The translations under genes and the position numbers were made by a program. The notes under the pieces are model-generated. The model saw only the letters and a list, made by a program, of their open reading frames with translations. It did no database searches and was not told the DNA's origin. A stretch of 63,680 bases of DNA from Candidatus Aenigmatarchaeota archaeon (GTDB lineage Archaea > Aenigmatarchaeota > Aenigmatarchaeia > CG10238-14 > SCSR01), in assembly GCA_016187385.1 (NCBI GenBank), contig JACPJU010000002.1, positions 1 to 63,680 of the forward strand, given 5' to 3'. Below are positions 1-8,645 of the stretch, in pieces; within the stretch, counting starts at the first letter, position 1, and the number at the start of each line of letters is the position of its first letter.

Positions 1-105
1 TCCTGGTTATTTAAGCAGAGGAGAATAATCTCTAATCAAGGTTATTCTTTCTGCAGAGGCATTGGCCTCTGATTTATTCTTAGAAATTATGATAGGATAT
101 GCCTA

Positions 106-126
106 CCACTGGTGACACACCAGTGG
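106..126 (-). terminator. Hairpin downstream of the first minus-strand gene
   Basis: A perfect inverted repeat (CCACTGGTG, 3-nt loop, CACCAGTGG) lies about 10 nt beyond the stop codon of the minus-strand membrane protein gene, where a terminator or 3' processing hairpin would be expected. Two further inverted repeats precede it: 54-71 (CAGAGGC, ATTG, GCCTCTG) and a longer imperfect one between about 16 and 55. No long T-run follows, so the terminator role is inferred. A structured RNA that starts left of the window is an alternative. Confidence 0.3.
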
Positions 127-136
127 AATTAATGAT

Positions 137-838
137 TTAAATAATCTTCGCGGAGTATGCTATTACTAGAATCCCGATGAAATTGAATACGAATGCTATC
201 ACCAGGAATTTCTTTGCGTCGAACTTTATTGCACCAAACAATGCAGCGCCAAGTTCGTCTGGAAGCGGAGATGCTATGATAAATCCCCCGATGACAGGTA
301 TTAGAATCTGCCAGATTTTTGAACGCGAAATGCCGCACCATATCCTAACTCTAAGCTCCTCCCAGAAAAACAGGTATCGTATCGGCTTGGTCAGTGTGTT
401 CGCTTCTTTTGACAGCATCTTTATTTCACGCAATAATCTGCTTCTTACAAAACGGAAAATTATATAATCACTTATGACCGAACCAGATGCTCCGATAAAC
501 GCAATTAAGATTGGATTCAAACTCTTTCCCAAATTGAACAGTACTGCTGTGGCTGGTGCGACTGTGAGTCCGTAAGTGAACATCATGCCCGATAAAAAAG
601 CTGCTGGATATCCAAAATCCTTCAAATCTTGTATAAAAGTTATAACCTGTTCGTAAGTGAGGATATAATATGCTACGCCGATGCTCACAAGCAGAAATAC
701 AATGTTCCTGTACTTCCATCTGTAGTTGTCGATTTTCTTGATGGTTTTTTCCGCTGTTCTGTAAAGAGCTTTCGGATACTCGTTCCTCATAATTAATCTT
801 GGGTTTTTAAAGAAATATTTGAATGCAGGACTAGGCAT
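137..838 (-). CDS. VTT/DedA-like polytopic membrane protein
   Basis: 233 residues. A basic N-terminal stretch of about 45 residues is followed by a hydrophobic segment (about 47-65) and several more membrane segments. The run from about residue 75 to 130 (FGYPAAFLSG, then APATAVLFNLGKSLNP) and the late motif IIASPLPDELG followed by a hydrophobic helix resemble VTT/DedA-family proteins, in which a PxPDE-like re-entrant element is typical. That family is linked to lipid or small-molecule membrane processes, but no substrate can be assigned. The ATG overlaps the stop of the upstream S8e gene by 8 nt, so the two are probably cotranscribed. Confidence 0.55.
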   Translation of the reverse strand: MPSPAFKYFFKNPRLIMRNEYPKALYRTAEKTIKKIDNYRWKYRNIVFLLVSIGVAYYILTYEQVITFIQDLKDFGYPAAFLSGMMFTYGLTVAPATAVLFNLGKSLNPILIAFIGASGSVISDYIIFRFVRSRLLREIKMLSKEANTLTKPIRYLFFWEELRVRIWCGISRSKIWQILIPVIGGFIIASPLPDELGAALFGAIKFDAKKFLVIAFVFNFIGILVIAYSAKII

Positions 839-1217
839 TTTCGATTAAGACGGCATTCGCTATTCCGTGTTGGCTTGGACGCGATGTTATTTTTGCCCTG
901 CCCAATTCCGTATTCACAATGGCTCCCTTTGTGATTATTTTTCTTCTTGCCAAATCTGGGTTCGCCGGATTTGTGATTACGTCTAGAATCTTTACTTTCT
1001 TGACTGATTTGTTCTTTGTGTCAATGACATTGGCGAAAGAAAGGGAAACCAATGTTGTTTTCTTGCCCCCGCCTTTTGAGGACTTTTCTATCCTCTTTTC
1101 AGCGCCTATCTTAGGATTAACAGAAAAACCGCCCATTTCTGACTTTCTCTTCTTCCTGTTCATTTGTATTTTTCCGCCTGTAGGTTTTCTCCCCGATTCA
1201 CCGTGCCATTTTGCCAT
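831..1217 (-). CDS. rps8e: 30S ribosomal protein S8e
   Basis: 128 residues starting MAKWHGESGRKPTGGK, the hallmark beginning of S8e, with the conserved NPANPDLARRKIITKGAI and the C-terminal GIANAVLIEN. S8e is found in archaea and eukaryotes and belongs to the small subunit. The frame can be extended 3 codons to a TTG at 1226, but the ATG at 1217 gives the standard N terminus. It is the first gene of a two-gene minus-strand unit with the membrane protein and is divergent from the Sm gene at 1352. Confidence 0.95.
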   Translation of the reverse strand: MAKWHGESGRKPTGGKIQMNRKKRKSEMGGFSVNPKIGAEKRIEKSSKGGGKKTTLVSLSFANVIDTKNKSVKKVKILDVITNPANPDLARRKIITKGAIVNTELGRAKITSRPSQHGIANAVLIENA

Positions 1218-1351
1218 TTTAGTCAACTAATATTTGTAACGTAAGCTTTATTTAATTTTCACAATCGCCCAGAAGCCATGTCTCATGTCAAATCCCGTCT
1301 GGAAAAACATAAAGTTTTATATTTATGTACACTTAATTAAAAGAGAAAGTA

Positions 1352-1570
1352 ATGACAGAAAGACCGATTGATGTTCTAGACAAAGCAAAGGGCAAGCGAA
1401 TAATGGTAAAGCTGAAGAACGGCGAAGAAGTTACCGGAGTTCTAAGGGCTTTGGATCTTCATTTGAATCTCTGGCTTGACGAAGCTGAAATACAGAAGAA
1501 CGACACGAAGATCCGCCTTGGGAGTGTTCTTGTCAGAGGGGACACGATGGTTTACGCATCGCCTGTTTAA
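1352..1570 (+). CDS. Sm-like archaeal protein (SmAP/LSm)
   Basis: 72 residues, a single Sm fold. The Sm1 motif is visible (KRIMVKLKNGEEVTGVLRALDLHLNLWLDEAE) and Sm2 reads LGSVLVRGDTMVYASP, close to the canonical IRGxxV. Archaeal Sm proteins form heptameric rings that bind U-rich RNA. The L37e gene that often follows SmAP in archaea is absent; sepF follows instead. An AT-rich TATA-like stretch (about 1314-1326) lies upstream. The family call is secure; the RNA partners are unknown. Confidence 0.93.
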   Translation: MTERPIDVLDKAKGKRIMVKLKNGEEVTGVLRALDLHLNLWLDEAEIQKNDTKIRLGSVLVRGDTMVYASPV

Positions 1571-1677
1571 ACAGATAACTTGGTATCTTTAGCTGGGGAT
1601 TTCTAAGATATTAAAAACTAACTGAGGTTCCCATTTGTATTTAAATTTATATGACATATATTGTATAAGGTGACGCA

Positions 1678-2010
1678 GTGGGCATTTTTGATGTCTTTAA
1701 AGGAAAGAAAAGTTCAGAGGATTCTGTTGAATTCCCAGAAGAAGAGAAAACAAAGGAAAGGATGCACATAAGGATAGAGAGCATCGGCGGACTGGGAGAT
1801 GTCGAGCGCGTTGCCAGTTATGTCAAACAGGGAAACATTATTTTGATCAAGGTCAAGGACTTGCAGAAGAATGACGTCGGTCTTTTCCAGACATGCTTGC
1901 AGAAGATGAAGAGGCTGACGACACAATTCAATTGGGACATGGTAGCATTGCCAGAAGGTTACGTGCTGGTTACTCCTAGCTTTGCCAGAATAGAAAGACC
2001 AGAAGAATAA
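1678..2010 (+). CDS. sepF: SepF-type cell division protein
   Basis: 110 residues. The N terminus (MGIFDVFKGKK) fits the short amphipathic membrane-targeting helix of SepF. An acidic linker leads to the SepF core (RIESIGGLGDVERVASYVKQGNIILIKVKDLQ ... QFNWDMVALPEGYVLVTPSFARIE). In archaea SepF tethers FtsZ to the membrane. The GTG start at 1678 follows a GGTGA ribosome-binding site. No ftsZ lies in the window. Confidence 0.85.
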   Translation: MGIFDVFKGKKSSEDSVEFPEEEKTKERMHIRIESIGGLGDVERVASYVKQGNIILIKVKDLQKNDVGLFQTCLQKMKRLTTQFNWDMVALPEGYVLVTPSFARIERPEE

Positions 2011-2060
2011 AAATAGGAAATTAAAAAATTTTAGTTTGTTGAATTAGATTTTTAGAATTA

Positions 2061-2077
2061 CTTTCTTTTTTTCTTTG
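2061..2077 (+). terminator. T-rich stretch after sepF
   Basis: A pyrimidine run (CTTTC, then 7 T, then CTTT) about 50 nt past the sepF stop codon, in an otherwise AT-rich gap between convergent genes. Archaeal RNA polymerase terminates at such T-tracts without needing a hairpin. Inferred only from position and composition. Confidence 0.3.
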
Positions 2078-2118
2078 CCATATATATATTTCGAGTTTCT
2101 TTCAAATAAAGATATTGT

Positions 2119-3222
2119 TTAGAACGGTCTCTTTGTCCTCCGTTGCTCCAACAGGCTGGCGGGATTTCCGGTTTTGTTTATGACATCATGATAGAAAAGC
2201 TCCAAGTCACGCTCCTCAAGTTTGGCCCTCTGGTCGGCTTCTATTATGACAGAAGGCGTACCGTAGCCGGAATGGACAGACAATGAAAGCAGGATGGACG
2301 AGATGAAATTTGCCTTGTCGATCATGCCCTTGTCAGCGAAGAATTCAATCCTTATCGGAGTGTCCAGTTCGGCTGTCTTTATGTAGAAGCACATTATCTT
2401 CTTCCTTTCGGAGAATTCCCTCAGTATGGGATGCTTTGTAGGATTCTTTGAATACGGAAACATCAGGCTTCTTTCACCGTGGTTGAGCGTGTAATTCAAC
2501 AGATTTGAGTCCCGCGACCTCAACAGCGTCAGTTTGGTTTCAGGCTCCATGTGAGGATTGAAATGCGTCAGCATTATGTCGTTGAGCACTTCGCAGAATC
2601 TCGTGCCGCGCGAGTCTTCTGTGGCGCCCGCGAGAATTGTTTTCCTCCCTTTGACGACCTCGAACAGCTTTTGATAAGCGTCTATCATTCTTTTGTAGTT
2701 GACGTGAAGCGAAGAGCCTTTTGAAGGGACGAACGTATACTGCGGGATGACAGAACCGTTCAGAAACAAAACATCCGGCTCAAACTTTTCTATGGTTTCT
2801 CGGGCTGTGGAGATTTCCTTTATCTGCCTCTCGATGTTGGAGTTGACCTCGAATTCCAGATCATTGAACGGGTCGAGTATGGTCTTAGGTTCTGGTTGGG
2901 GTATGGCATCTGGATAATAGTCGACGGAAGACAGCTTGTTGTTCTGGTAGCTGAAGACAACGCCAATGGCGCGCAACAGGATGAGATCCAGTCCTTGGAA
3001 GGATTTCTTTACCATCCCACCATCCACGCCCGCGATCTTTATGTTGTCAAGCTCGGCTCTCTGAATCGGGATAATGATCTTCTCTTCAAGGACTTCATCG
3101 CTCAGTGTCAAATTCGTGAGAGAGCTTACATCCCTGAGATATTGCCCGAATTTTTTCCTCTGGTTCTCCATCTCATTTACAATCTTCGCGAGGGATTCCG
3201 TAATTTCGATGATGTCTTTCAC
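2119..3222 (-). CDS. nurA: NurA-domain 5'-3' nuclease
   Basis: 367 residues. It carries the NurA fold: an acidic residue in AGVDGG (about 65-70), a beta strand with LFLNGSVIP (about 153-161), ATEDSRGTRF, a late tyrosine/histidine region and IIEADQRAKL near the end. NurA works with the HerA helicase and Mre11-Rad50 in DNA end resection in archaea. Neither herA nor mre11/rad50 is in the window. The usual DGS-type motif reads NGS here, so one acidic position is replaced. The gene is convergent with sepF. Confidence 0.8.
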   Translation of the reverse strand: MKDIIEITESLAKIVNEMENQRKKFGQYLRDVSSLTNLTLSDEVLEEKIIIPIQRAELDNIKIAGVDGGMVKKSFQGLDLILLRAIGVVFSYQNNKLSSVDYYPDAIPQPEPKTILDPFNDLEFEVNSNIERQIKEISTARETIEKFEPDVLFLNGSVIPQYTFVPSKGSSLHVNYKRMIDAYQKLFEVVKGRKTILAGATEDSRGTRFCEVLNDIMLTHFNPHMEPETKLTLLRSRDSNLLNYTLNHGERSLMFPYSKNPTKHPILREFSERKKIMCFYIKTAELDTPIRIEFFADKGMIDKANFISSILLSLSVHSGYGTPSVIIEADQRAKLEERDLELFYHDVINKTGNPASLLEQRRTKRPF

Positions 3223-3247
3223 AAGAGATATATACAGCTCAATGATT

Positions 3248-3682
3248 TTATGCTTTCTTTAAATAGCCAGTTATATATCCTCTATTCGACCAAGCTTCTA
3301 GAAACTGTTTAACATCTATCTTTATGTTTTCGCCTCTTTCTGGGTCATGTATAGTAACGAATTCGTTAGTTACGTCAGTAACAACAACTGTATGATTGGA
3401 ATGTTTAGCAGAGAATTTTAGACTAACAATTACAGGAGTATTGTTTTTAACTAGCTCTTTTAACTCGTCGAAAGAGAAGCCATATGACCAATAGAAGTGC
3501 AACCCTATAGACTCTAAACCAAGTTCAACAAAAAACCAATCTCCAGCTTTATAAGGAGTTACTTTAAGCAATGATCTTAGAGTTCTTTCTTCCTCTTTAA
3601 TTCCATAATAGTCCAGAAGCATCCTAACACAGGCAGCAAAACAACTCCAAGGAAATTCTTGTTTATAAAATGGCACTATCAT
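3248..3682 (-). CDS. C39-like cysteine peptidase domain protein
   Basis: 144 residues. The N terminus (VPFYKQEFPWSCFAACVRML) matches peptidase C39-like proteins with catalytic Cys 14. A histidine in HSNHTVVVTDV and an aspartate in IHDPERG complete the expected Cys-His-Asp triad. There is no signal peptide. The start overlaps the end of the upstream RHH-type gene by 20 nt, so the two are translationally coupled. Family members cleave double-glycine leaders or act as general papain-like hydrolases. The substrate here is unknown. Confidence 0.65.
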   Translation of the reverse strand: MIVPFYKQEFPWSCFAACVRMLLDYYGIKEEERTLRSLLKVTPYKAGDWFFVELGLESIGLHFYWSYGFSFDELKELVKNNTPVIVSLKFSAKHSNHTVVVTDVTNEFVTIHDPERGENIKIDVKQFLEAWSNRGYITGYLKKA

Positions 3683-4316
3683 GTCTAATCATTTCATCTA
3701 TTTCATGGACTCTTTCCTCAGACCTATATATCATCTCTTCAACAGCTAATGTTTCGGCATCAATAAATAAAGCCCCATAAATGTAAGTTTTACTTTCTTC
3801 ATTTCTCTTAACATGAACTTCAAAGTACTCTTTATCTTCAATAGTAACTTTACGAGGTGCGCCTACATGCATATTATCTAAATGAGTTTTACAATAATTT
3901 TCAGCTAGTATTCGTATTTGTTTGAGTTCCTCTAATTTTTCATTGGACGTTTCAGGTAAACTCTCCCAATCTATCGAAAGATCTATATTAACCTCCAAAG
4001 TTTGTGCATCAATGTAAACGTATCCAAAGATAGAGTGTTGATCTAATTCGCTTTTAACAGAAATCTTATACATCTCCCTACCCTCTATTAAAGTTTTCAT
4101 AGCTGTGATAGGGTGCAGGAGAATTCCCATGTAGATTTCTAGAAACATACTTGCTTTTTGCTTAGCCTTTTCCATTTTTTTTATCTCTTCTAGGGATAAG
4201 TCAGATATACTTTCCAGAATTCCTTTTACCGCACTTTCTCTGCTGTGAAATATACCATTCTTTACCAGCTCGTCAACTTTCTCCAGGTCTCGGTCAGCAA
4301 GTTCTATCTGTGGCAT
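3663..4316 (-). CDS. Protein with N-terminal RHH-like segment, partner of C39 peptidase
   Basis: 217 residues, family not recognised. The first 40 residues (RDLEKVDELVKNGIFHSRESAVKGILESI) look like a ribbon-helix-helix DNA-binding segment of the CopG/ParD type. A lysine-rich helix follows, then two similar beta-rich halves: FGYVYIDAQTLEVNIDL near 95-113 and YGALFIDAETLAVEEMIY near 180-197, suggesting an internal duplication. It overlaps the C39 peptidase gene by 20 nt. A regulatory or antitoxin-like role for the pair is only an inference. Confidence 0.5.
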   Translation of the reverse strand: MPQIELADRDLEKVDELVKNGIFHSRESAVKGILESISDLSLEEIKKMEKAKQKASMFLEIYMGILLHPITAMKTLIEGREMYKISVKSELDQHSIFGYVYIDAQTLEVNIDLSIDWESLPETSNEKLEELKQIRILAENYCKTHLDNMHVGAPRKVTIEDKEYFEVHVKRNEESKTYIYGALFIDAETLAVEEMIYRSEERVHEIDEMIRHDSAIL

Positions 4317-4444
4317 ATTTATTATTTGGCTTTTTATCCTAATATTTTAAGCCTTCGTCACAACTTATTTAACCTTGAATTTATTTAAGGAACTCCTTTC
4401 ATCCTTATAACTTTTTCTCGCCAATAATTAGTCAATGGTTTATT
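4317..4444. promoter_or_regulatory. Divergent promoter region before purH
   Basis: This 128-nt AT-rich gap separates the minus-strand RHH/C39 unit from purH. On the minus strand a TATA-like CTTAAAATA (about 4342-4350) sits about 30 nt from the start at 4316. On the plus strand CCTTATAAC (about 4404) lies about 40 nt before the purH ATG. No operator-like symmetry was noticed. Confidence 0.4.
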
Positions 4445-5557
4445 ATGACAAATATCGGAGATATGTATCGAACTCGCACGGTAGGTAATCATCCTAAGCG
4501 TGTAAGAATTATTGAAACTTTTGAAGTTGTTGACGAGAATGGAAAGAAAGAAGATGTAGATGTTGTCAGAGAATACGAACCTGATTATCTTTTAAGATAT
4601 GGTACAAATCCGCATCAACCGTCTGCACATTATTCGAATGGTTTGCCAAAACTTAGTGAGATCAAGACTGGTAAATCCGGTATGTCGCAAACGAACGTGG
4701 AAGATATACTGCATGCATGCGAAATTCTCAAATATTTTTCCGATCCGGCATGCGCCATAATGAAGCATCTGAATCCCAGTGGCGTGGCTGTAAGGTCTAC
4801 CCCAAAGGAAGCCCTCGAATACGCATGGAATTGCGATTATCAAGCGGCTTTCGGCGGTGTCGCTGTCTTTAACAAACCAGTCGACATGGATGTTGTAAAT
4901 TCCACCAAAGGACATTACATAGAAGTTATATGTGCTCCTGATTTTGAGGAAGGTGTATTGGATAGCCTGCAGGATAGAGGAGATCTGCGAGTCGTTCAAG
5001 TTTCTGGTATTGATAAGTTGCCTAAATATGTCGGCGACGAAGTTCAACCAAACATAAAAACTCTTGAAGGTCATCTGTTTCTTGAGACGCCTTATCTGAC
5101 AAAGTTCAGAACTGTGGAAGATTTGTTGCCGCATGTTGTATCCGAAAGAAAACCAAGCGAATTGGAATTAAGGAATATGTTGAATGCGTGGTATGTCTGC
5201 TCTTCTGTGAGGTCGAATGGTATTGTTCTTTGGAAAGACGGTTACAGTCTCGGCATAGGCACTGGACAGCAGGACAGGATAACTGCAGTCGAACAGGCTA
5301 TAGAGAAGAACAGAAACCTGAATTGGAAAGCGAGAGAAAAGAATAGAAAAAGAGGTAGTTATATTTTATTTGGTGCTGCTATTGCGTCCGACGGTTTCTT
5401 TCCGTTTGTCGATTCGATTGAACTTTGTGGGAAAGCTGGAATACAAGCAATAATCCAACCTGGCGGGTCTAAAAGAGATGAGGAAGTTATAGAAGCCGCA
5501 AACAAGTATAATATGTCTATGGTGTTTACGGGAGAGAGATGCTTTTCGCATCATTAA
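4445..5557 (+). CDS. purH: AICAR transformylase, stand-alone PurH C-terminal domain
   Basis: 370 residues. It formylates AICAR to FAICAR, the ninth step of purine synthesis. The sequence has only the AICARFT part of bacterial PurH: LRYGTNPHQPSAHY, the catalytic Lys-His in IMKHLNPSGVAV, IGTGQQDR, AASDGFFPF and IIQPGGSKRDEEVIEAAN. The N-terminal IMP cyclohydrolase domain is missing, so cyclisation needs another enzyme (PurO or a separate domain) encoded elsewhere. It is the first gene of a plus-strand pair with purB (18-nt gap). Confidence 0.9.
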   Translation: MTNIGDMYRTRTVGNHPKRVRIIETFEVVDENGKKEDVDVVREYEPDYLLRYGTNPHQPSAHYSNGLPKLSEIKTGKSGMSQTNVEDILHACEILKYFSDPACAIMKHLNPSGVAVRSTPKEALEYAWNCDYQAAFGGVAVFNKPVDMDVVNSTKGHYIEVICAPDFEEGVLDSLQDRGDLRVVQVSGIDKLPKYVGDEVQPNIKTLEGHLFLETPYLTKFRTVEDLLPHVVSERKPSELELRNMLNAWYVCSSVRSNGIVLWKDGYSLGIGTGQQDRITAVEQAIEKNRNLNWKAREKNRKRGSYILFGAAIASDGFFPFVDSIELCGKAGIQAIIQPGGSKRDEEVIEAANKYNMSMVFTGERCFSHH

Positions 5558-5575
5558 ATTCATGGAGTCTTAAAA

Positions 5576-7018
5576 ATGACACAAGATAGGACAATGCCCA
5601 AATCGCGTGGTAAGGTAGATCCATCATTGCTTGCCCATGGAAGATACGGTACAGATGACATGGCAGATATATGGGGTCCTGAAAAAACATATCAATTCAG
5701 TCTAGATTCCCAGTCAGTTGCCGTTGAAACGTTGAGTGATTTGTACCCTGAAATCGTGCCGCCGTCACATAAGCAAGAATTAAAAGAAGCTGCGAGTTTG
5801 GATGTCATTGACCCAGCAAGAATTAGAGAAATAGAAGACAAAGTTAGGCATGATGTTGTCGCTATTAATACAGCATGGGGAGAAAAAGTCAGCCCAGGAG
5901 CAGCAGCACACGTAGGTAAAGCAAGAACTAGTGCGGATACGACAGAAACTGCTAAAGCATTGCAGTTTAAAAGGTCAATTGAAGTTATAGTAGATTCCCT
6001 AGAGAATCTTAGAGACATCACACTTGAAAAGGGAATGGAATGGATAGACCAAATACACATGGATCAAACTCATTTGTATGATGCACTTCCCACATTTGCC
6101 GGGAGACCATTAATGTTTTACGCTGAAATGCTTCAATCTGATTTGAATCTATTCTCTTATGTTTATGAAAATTCTATAAAAGGCAAATGGGCGGATGCGA
6201 CAGGCAACCATCATTCAGCTGTTGATCTTGGTATTGATGGTATAAAGTTGCAAGAAAAATACTGCGAAAGATTAAGAATAGGTTACATGATGGCGCCGGC
6301 ACAAATCCCCGGCAGAGAATTTATTACAGATATTGTTTATGCGCTTGCAAGATCCGCTGAAACCATGAGAAATCTAGCATTTTACATCGCATGGGGAATG
6401 GGTGATGATGTTGATATATTTAGAGACATGGACCCGAAAAAAAGAAAAGGGTCTTCTGCAATGCCTCATAAGGATAGGAAGGGAGGTAACCGAATAGTAG
6501 AGGAACAGACCGAATCTCTTTCTAATTTCATGCGTGGTGCATTAACGACATCGTTATCTTCATGCACATTCAGGTATGGTAGAGATCTTTCCGGGTCAGC
6601 GTCAGACAGAATTATGTTAGAAGACGCATTCAAATTCACTGATCACGTAACAAGAAATTTAGCAAGCGTAGTATTTTATCTCGGATTAAATAGCGAACGA
6701 CTTATGGAAAGGGTGTTGAGAACTTATGGTATTGTAACATCAGAAAGAGTGTTGACTTATCTTACAGATCTCAGAAGAACAGAAAATCCAATGACAAGAA
6801 AGGAAGCACATGATATGCTGGGAGAATTGGCGACAAGAGCTTATAATGAAAAAAGACAATTTAGGGATGTTCTTGCTGAAAGCTATGATGTAACAAGCAG
6901 ACTACCGATTCCTTTAATAAAAGAAATCACTGATTCGTTGACTTATGTCGGGCAAAGTAAAGAAGTTATGGAGAATACATATAAAATGTATCACGGAATA
7001 AAAACTTTACATCATTAG
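5576..7018 (+). CDS. purB: Adenylosuccinate lyase
   Basis: 480 residues. It cleaves SAICAR to AICAR and adenylosuccinate to AMP. The fumarase/aspartase superfamily signature GSSAMPHKDRKGGNR is present at about residues 298-312, and MDQTHLYDALPTFAGRP carries the conserved substrate-contact region with its Thr-His. The last 12 nt overlap the convergent purC gene tail. The start ATG follows a GGAGTC-like sequence. Its position next to purH and purC fits the pathway. Confidence 0.93.
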   Translation: MTQDRTMPKSRGKVDPSLLAHGRYGTDDMADIWGPEKTYQFSLDSQSVAVETLSDLYPEIVPPSHKQELKEAASLDVIDPARIREIEDKVRHDVVAINTAWGEKVSPGAAAHVGKARTSADTTETAKALQFKRSIEVIVDSLENLRDITLEKGMEWIDQIHMDQTHLYDALPTFAGRPLMFYAEMLQSDLNLFSYVYENSIKGKWADATGNHHSAVDLGIDGIKLQEKYCERLRIGYMMAPAQIPGREFITDIVYALARSAETMRNLAFYIAWGMGDDVDIFRDMDPKKRKGSSAMPHKDRKGGNRIVEEQTESLSNFMRGALTTSLSSCTFRYGRDLSGSASDRIMLEDAFKFTDHVTRNLASVVFYLGLNSERLMERVLRTYGIVTSERVLTYLTDLRRTENPMTRKEAHDMLGELATRAYNEKRQFRDVLAESYDVTSRLPIPLIKEITDSLTYVGQSKEVMENTYKMYHGIKTLHH

Positions 7019-8062
7019 GTATCCCAAAATAAAGTTTGTATCTGCCGCAATCCTCTTGTCCCTGTCTCTAATATCTGGCTCGAATGTCTGACCAGTTAAG
7101 TTCTGGATACCCATTATATATCTGACAGCGATAATCCTTTGTTGCTCCGGCGTATATCCTTTATCACCTTGCGACATGTCTCGTGCAAATTGTTTGGAGT
7201 ATGATACAGGGTCTCTTCCTTCTTTCATTGAAGCTTCGTAATCATCATCCAACCAAAATCTTGACGAGTCCATTGTGTACAATTCATCTTGTGATACAAT
7301 TGAACCATCTCTATTTCTACCGTGTTCGGTCTTTGTGTCGACTAGAATAATCCCTTTTGATTCTAAGAAACCGGCAACGCGACCATAAGCCTCGATTGCA
7401 CCGTTTCTAATTTGTATATATTCATCAGGAGTACAGATACCATGCTCAAATAAATATTCTGGCGGGACAGACTGGTCCCTCTCTGCTTTAGTTGAAGGCG
7501 TGTCCATCAAATAAGGTAGCTTTTGATTAGCGACCCAACCTTTACCAAGTTTATGCCCGCAAAATACACGTTCGCCATTCTGATAATGAACAAATAAAGA
7601 AGTTGACGTAGTGCTTCTGGCCATGTAATCTCTAAGGACCATTTCCACCATTATTGTATTCAAGTTCTCAGCTGCGATTACAGTGGAATTCATCTGCAAT
7701 CCAGGTATTTCAAATTGTGATGTTCCTATTGCAGGTTCAACCAACTTTCTCATGAAGTTATGATTGTAAGCCAAGACTTGATCTTTGAACGGTATTTCCC
7801 CTCTTTTAATGTCATGAGTGGATATCCTGTTTGTCCTGAACATCAATCTTATGGGTGTTCCATCTCCGGTATTTAGTAGTGGATTTCCATGATAACCACC
7901 AAAAACGGAATCGGAAACTTTTCCTGGTTTTACTTTGAATCCGTTTAATATTGGAATGTCTCCCCTGTCAATTATTTCCTGTGTTGGTGTTGTTGTATTA
8001 ATCCTATCCATATATCTTGTAACAAGATGCAATGCTTCTTTTTCTGTTAAGAGATTCGTCAT
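7007..8062 (-). CDS. purC: SAICAR synthetase
   Basis: About 351 residues from the chosen ATG. It condenses CAIR with aspartate using ATP. Conserved elements are GKVSDSV, FRTNRISTHDI, ILVDTKTEHG and DSSRFWLDDDY. The ATG at 8062 shares an ATGA overlap with the purE stop, favouring it over the ATG at 8074 four codons upstream. At about 350 residues it is longer than bacterial PurC (about 240) and nearer to fungal-type enzymes. It is cotranscribed with purE. Confidence 0.92.
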   Translation of the reverse strand: MTNLLTEKEALHLVTRYMDRINTTTPTQEIIDRGDIPILNGFKVKPGKVSDSVFGGYHGNPLLNTGDGTPIRLMFRTNRISTHDIKRGEIPFKDQVLAYNHNFMRKLVEPAIGTSQFEIPGLQMNSTVIAAENLNTIMVEMVLRDYMARSTTSTSLFVHYQNGERVFCGHKLGKGWVANQKLPYLMDTPSTKAERDQSVPPEYLFEHGICTPDEYIQIRNGAIEAYGRVAGFLESKGIILVDTKTEHGRNRDGSIVSQDELYTMDSSRFWLDDDYEASMKEGRDPVSYSKQFARDMSQGDKGYTPEQQRIIAVRYIMGIQNLTGQTFEPDIRDRDKRIAADTNFILGYLMM

Positions 8063-8565
8063 ATAGCTAACCATTTTTTCATTAATTCAGATTGTAGTTC
8101 TTCATCAGCTTGTTCTACTCTTTCTCTAGCACGTCGCTGATATTCCATAACATTATCGGATATGTTATCATCCATCATACCGAGGATTTTTGCTGCAGCC
8201 AACGCAGCATTCCCAGGTTCTAGAACAACTAAAGGTGCAACACCACCAGGCGTTCTCAATGAAGAATAAACATCTGCACCGCCAAAATCACTGGAATAAG
8301 GCGGACATGCTATTACAGGATAGGATGTTTGCGCGTCTACCATGCCTGACAAAGCATTGGACCTACCAGCGACTGTTATATAAACGACATCACTACCTAC
8401 TTCTTCTTTTTCGATAATATCCAAGACTCTTCTCGGTGTTCTATGAGCAGATGCAATACGCATCGTATAAGGAACTTTCAATTCATCTAAAGTACCAGCT
8501 ATCTTATCTGCAAATCCTCTATCGCTTGGAGAACCCATTATAATTACAGCTTTGTAATCAACCAT
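8059..8565 (-). CDS. purE: PurE, class II type (AIR carboxylase-like)
   Basis: 168 residues. Motifs: MGSPSDRGFA, IASAHRTPRRVL and VAGRSNALSGMVDAQTSYPV. The last resembles class II PurE of animals (AGRSNGL), which carboxylates AIR directly with CO2, and not class I PurE (AAHLPGM), which needs PurK. No purK is present in the cluster, which agrees. A TATA-like AATATAAATC on the minus strand (8589-8598) lies about 27 nt upstream of the ATG, suggesting a leaderless mRNA. Confidence 0.92.
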   Translation of the reverse strand: MVDYKAVIIMGSPSDRGFADKIAGTLDELKVPYTMRIASAHRTPRRVLDIIEKEEVGSDVVYITVAGRSNALSGMVDAQTSYPVIACPPYSSDFGGADVYSSLRTPGGVAPLVVLEPGNAALAAAKILGMMDDNISDNVMEYQRRARERVEQADEELQSELMKKWLAI

Positions 8566-8588
8566 TACAATTTTTATGCAAGCGAAAA

Positions 8589-8625
8589 GATTTATATTAG
8601 AAACGAAATCGAAAGCTCTATAAAG
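8589..8625. promoter_or_regulatory. Back-to-back TATA boxes between purE and the HAD gene
   Basis: AATATAAATC on the minus strand (8589-8598) is about 27 nt from the purE ATG. CTATAAAG on the plus strand (8618-8625) is about 24 nt from the GTG at 8646. Both distances place transcription starts at or very near the start codons, the archaeal leaderless pattern. The purine genes therefore form at least two divergent transcription units here. Confidence 0.5.
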
Positions 8626-8645
8626 ATTTATTCAACAGTAAAATT

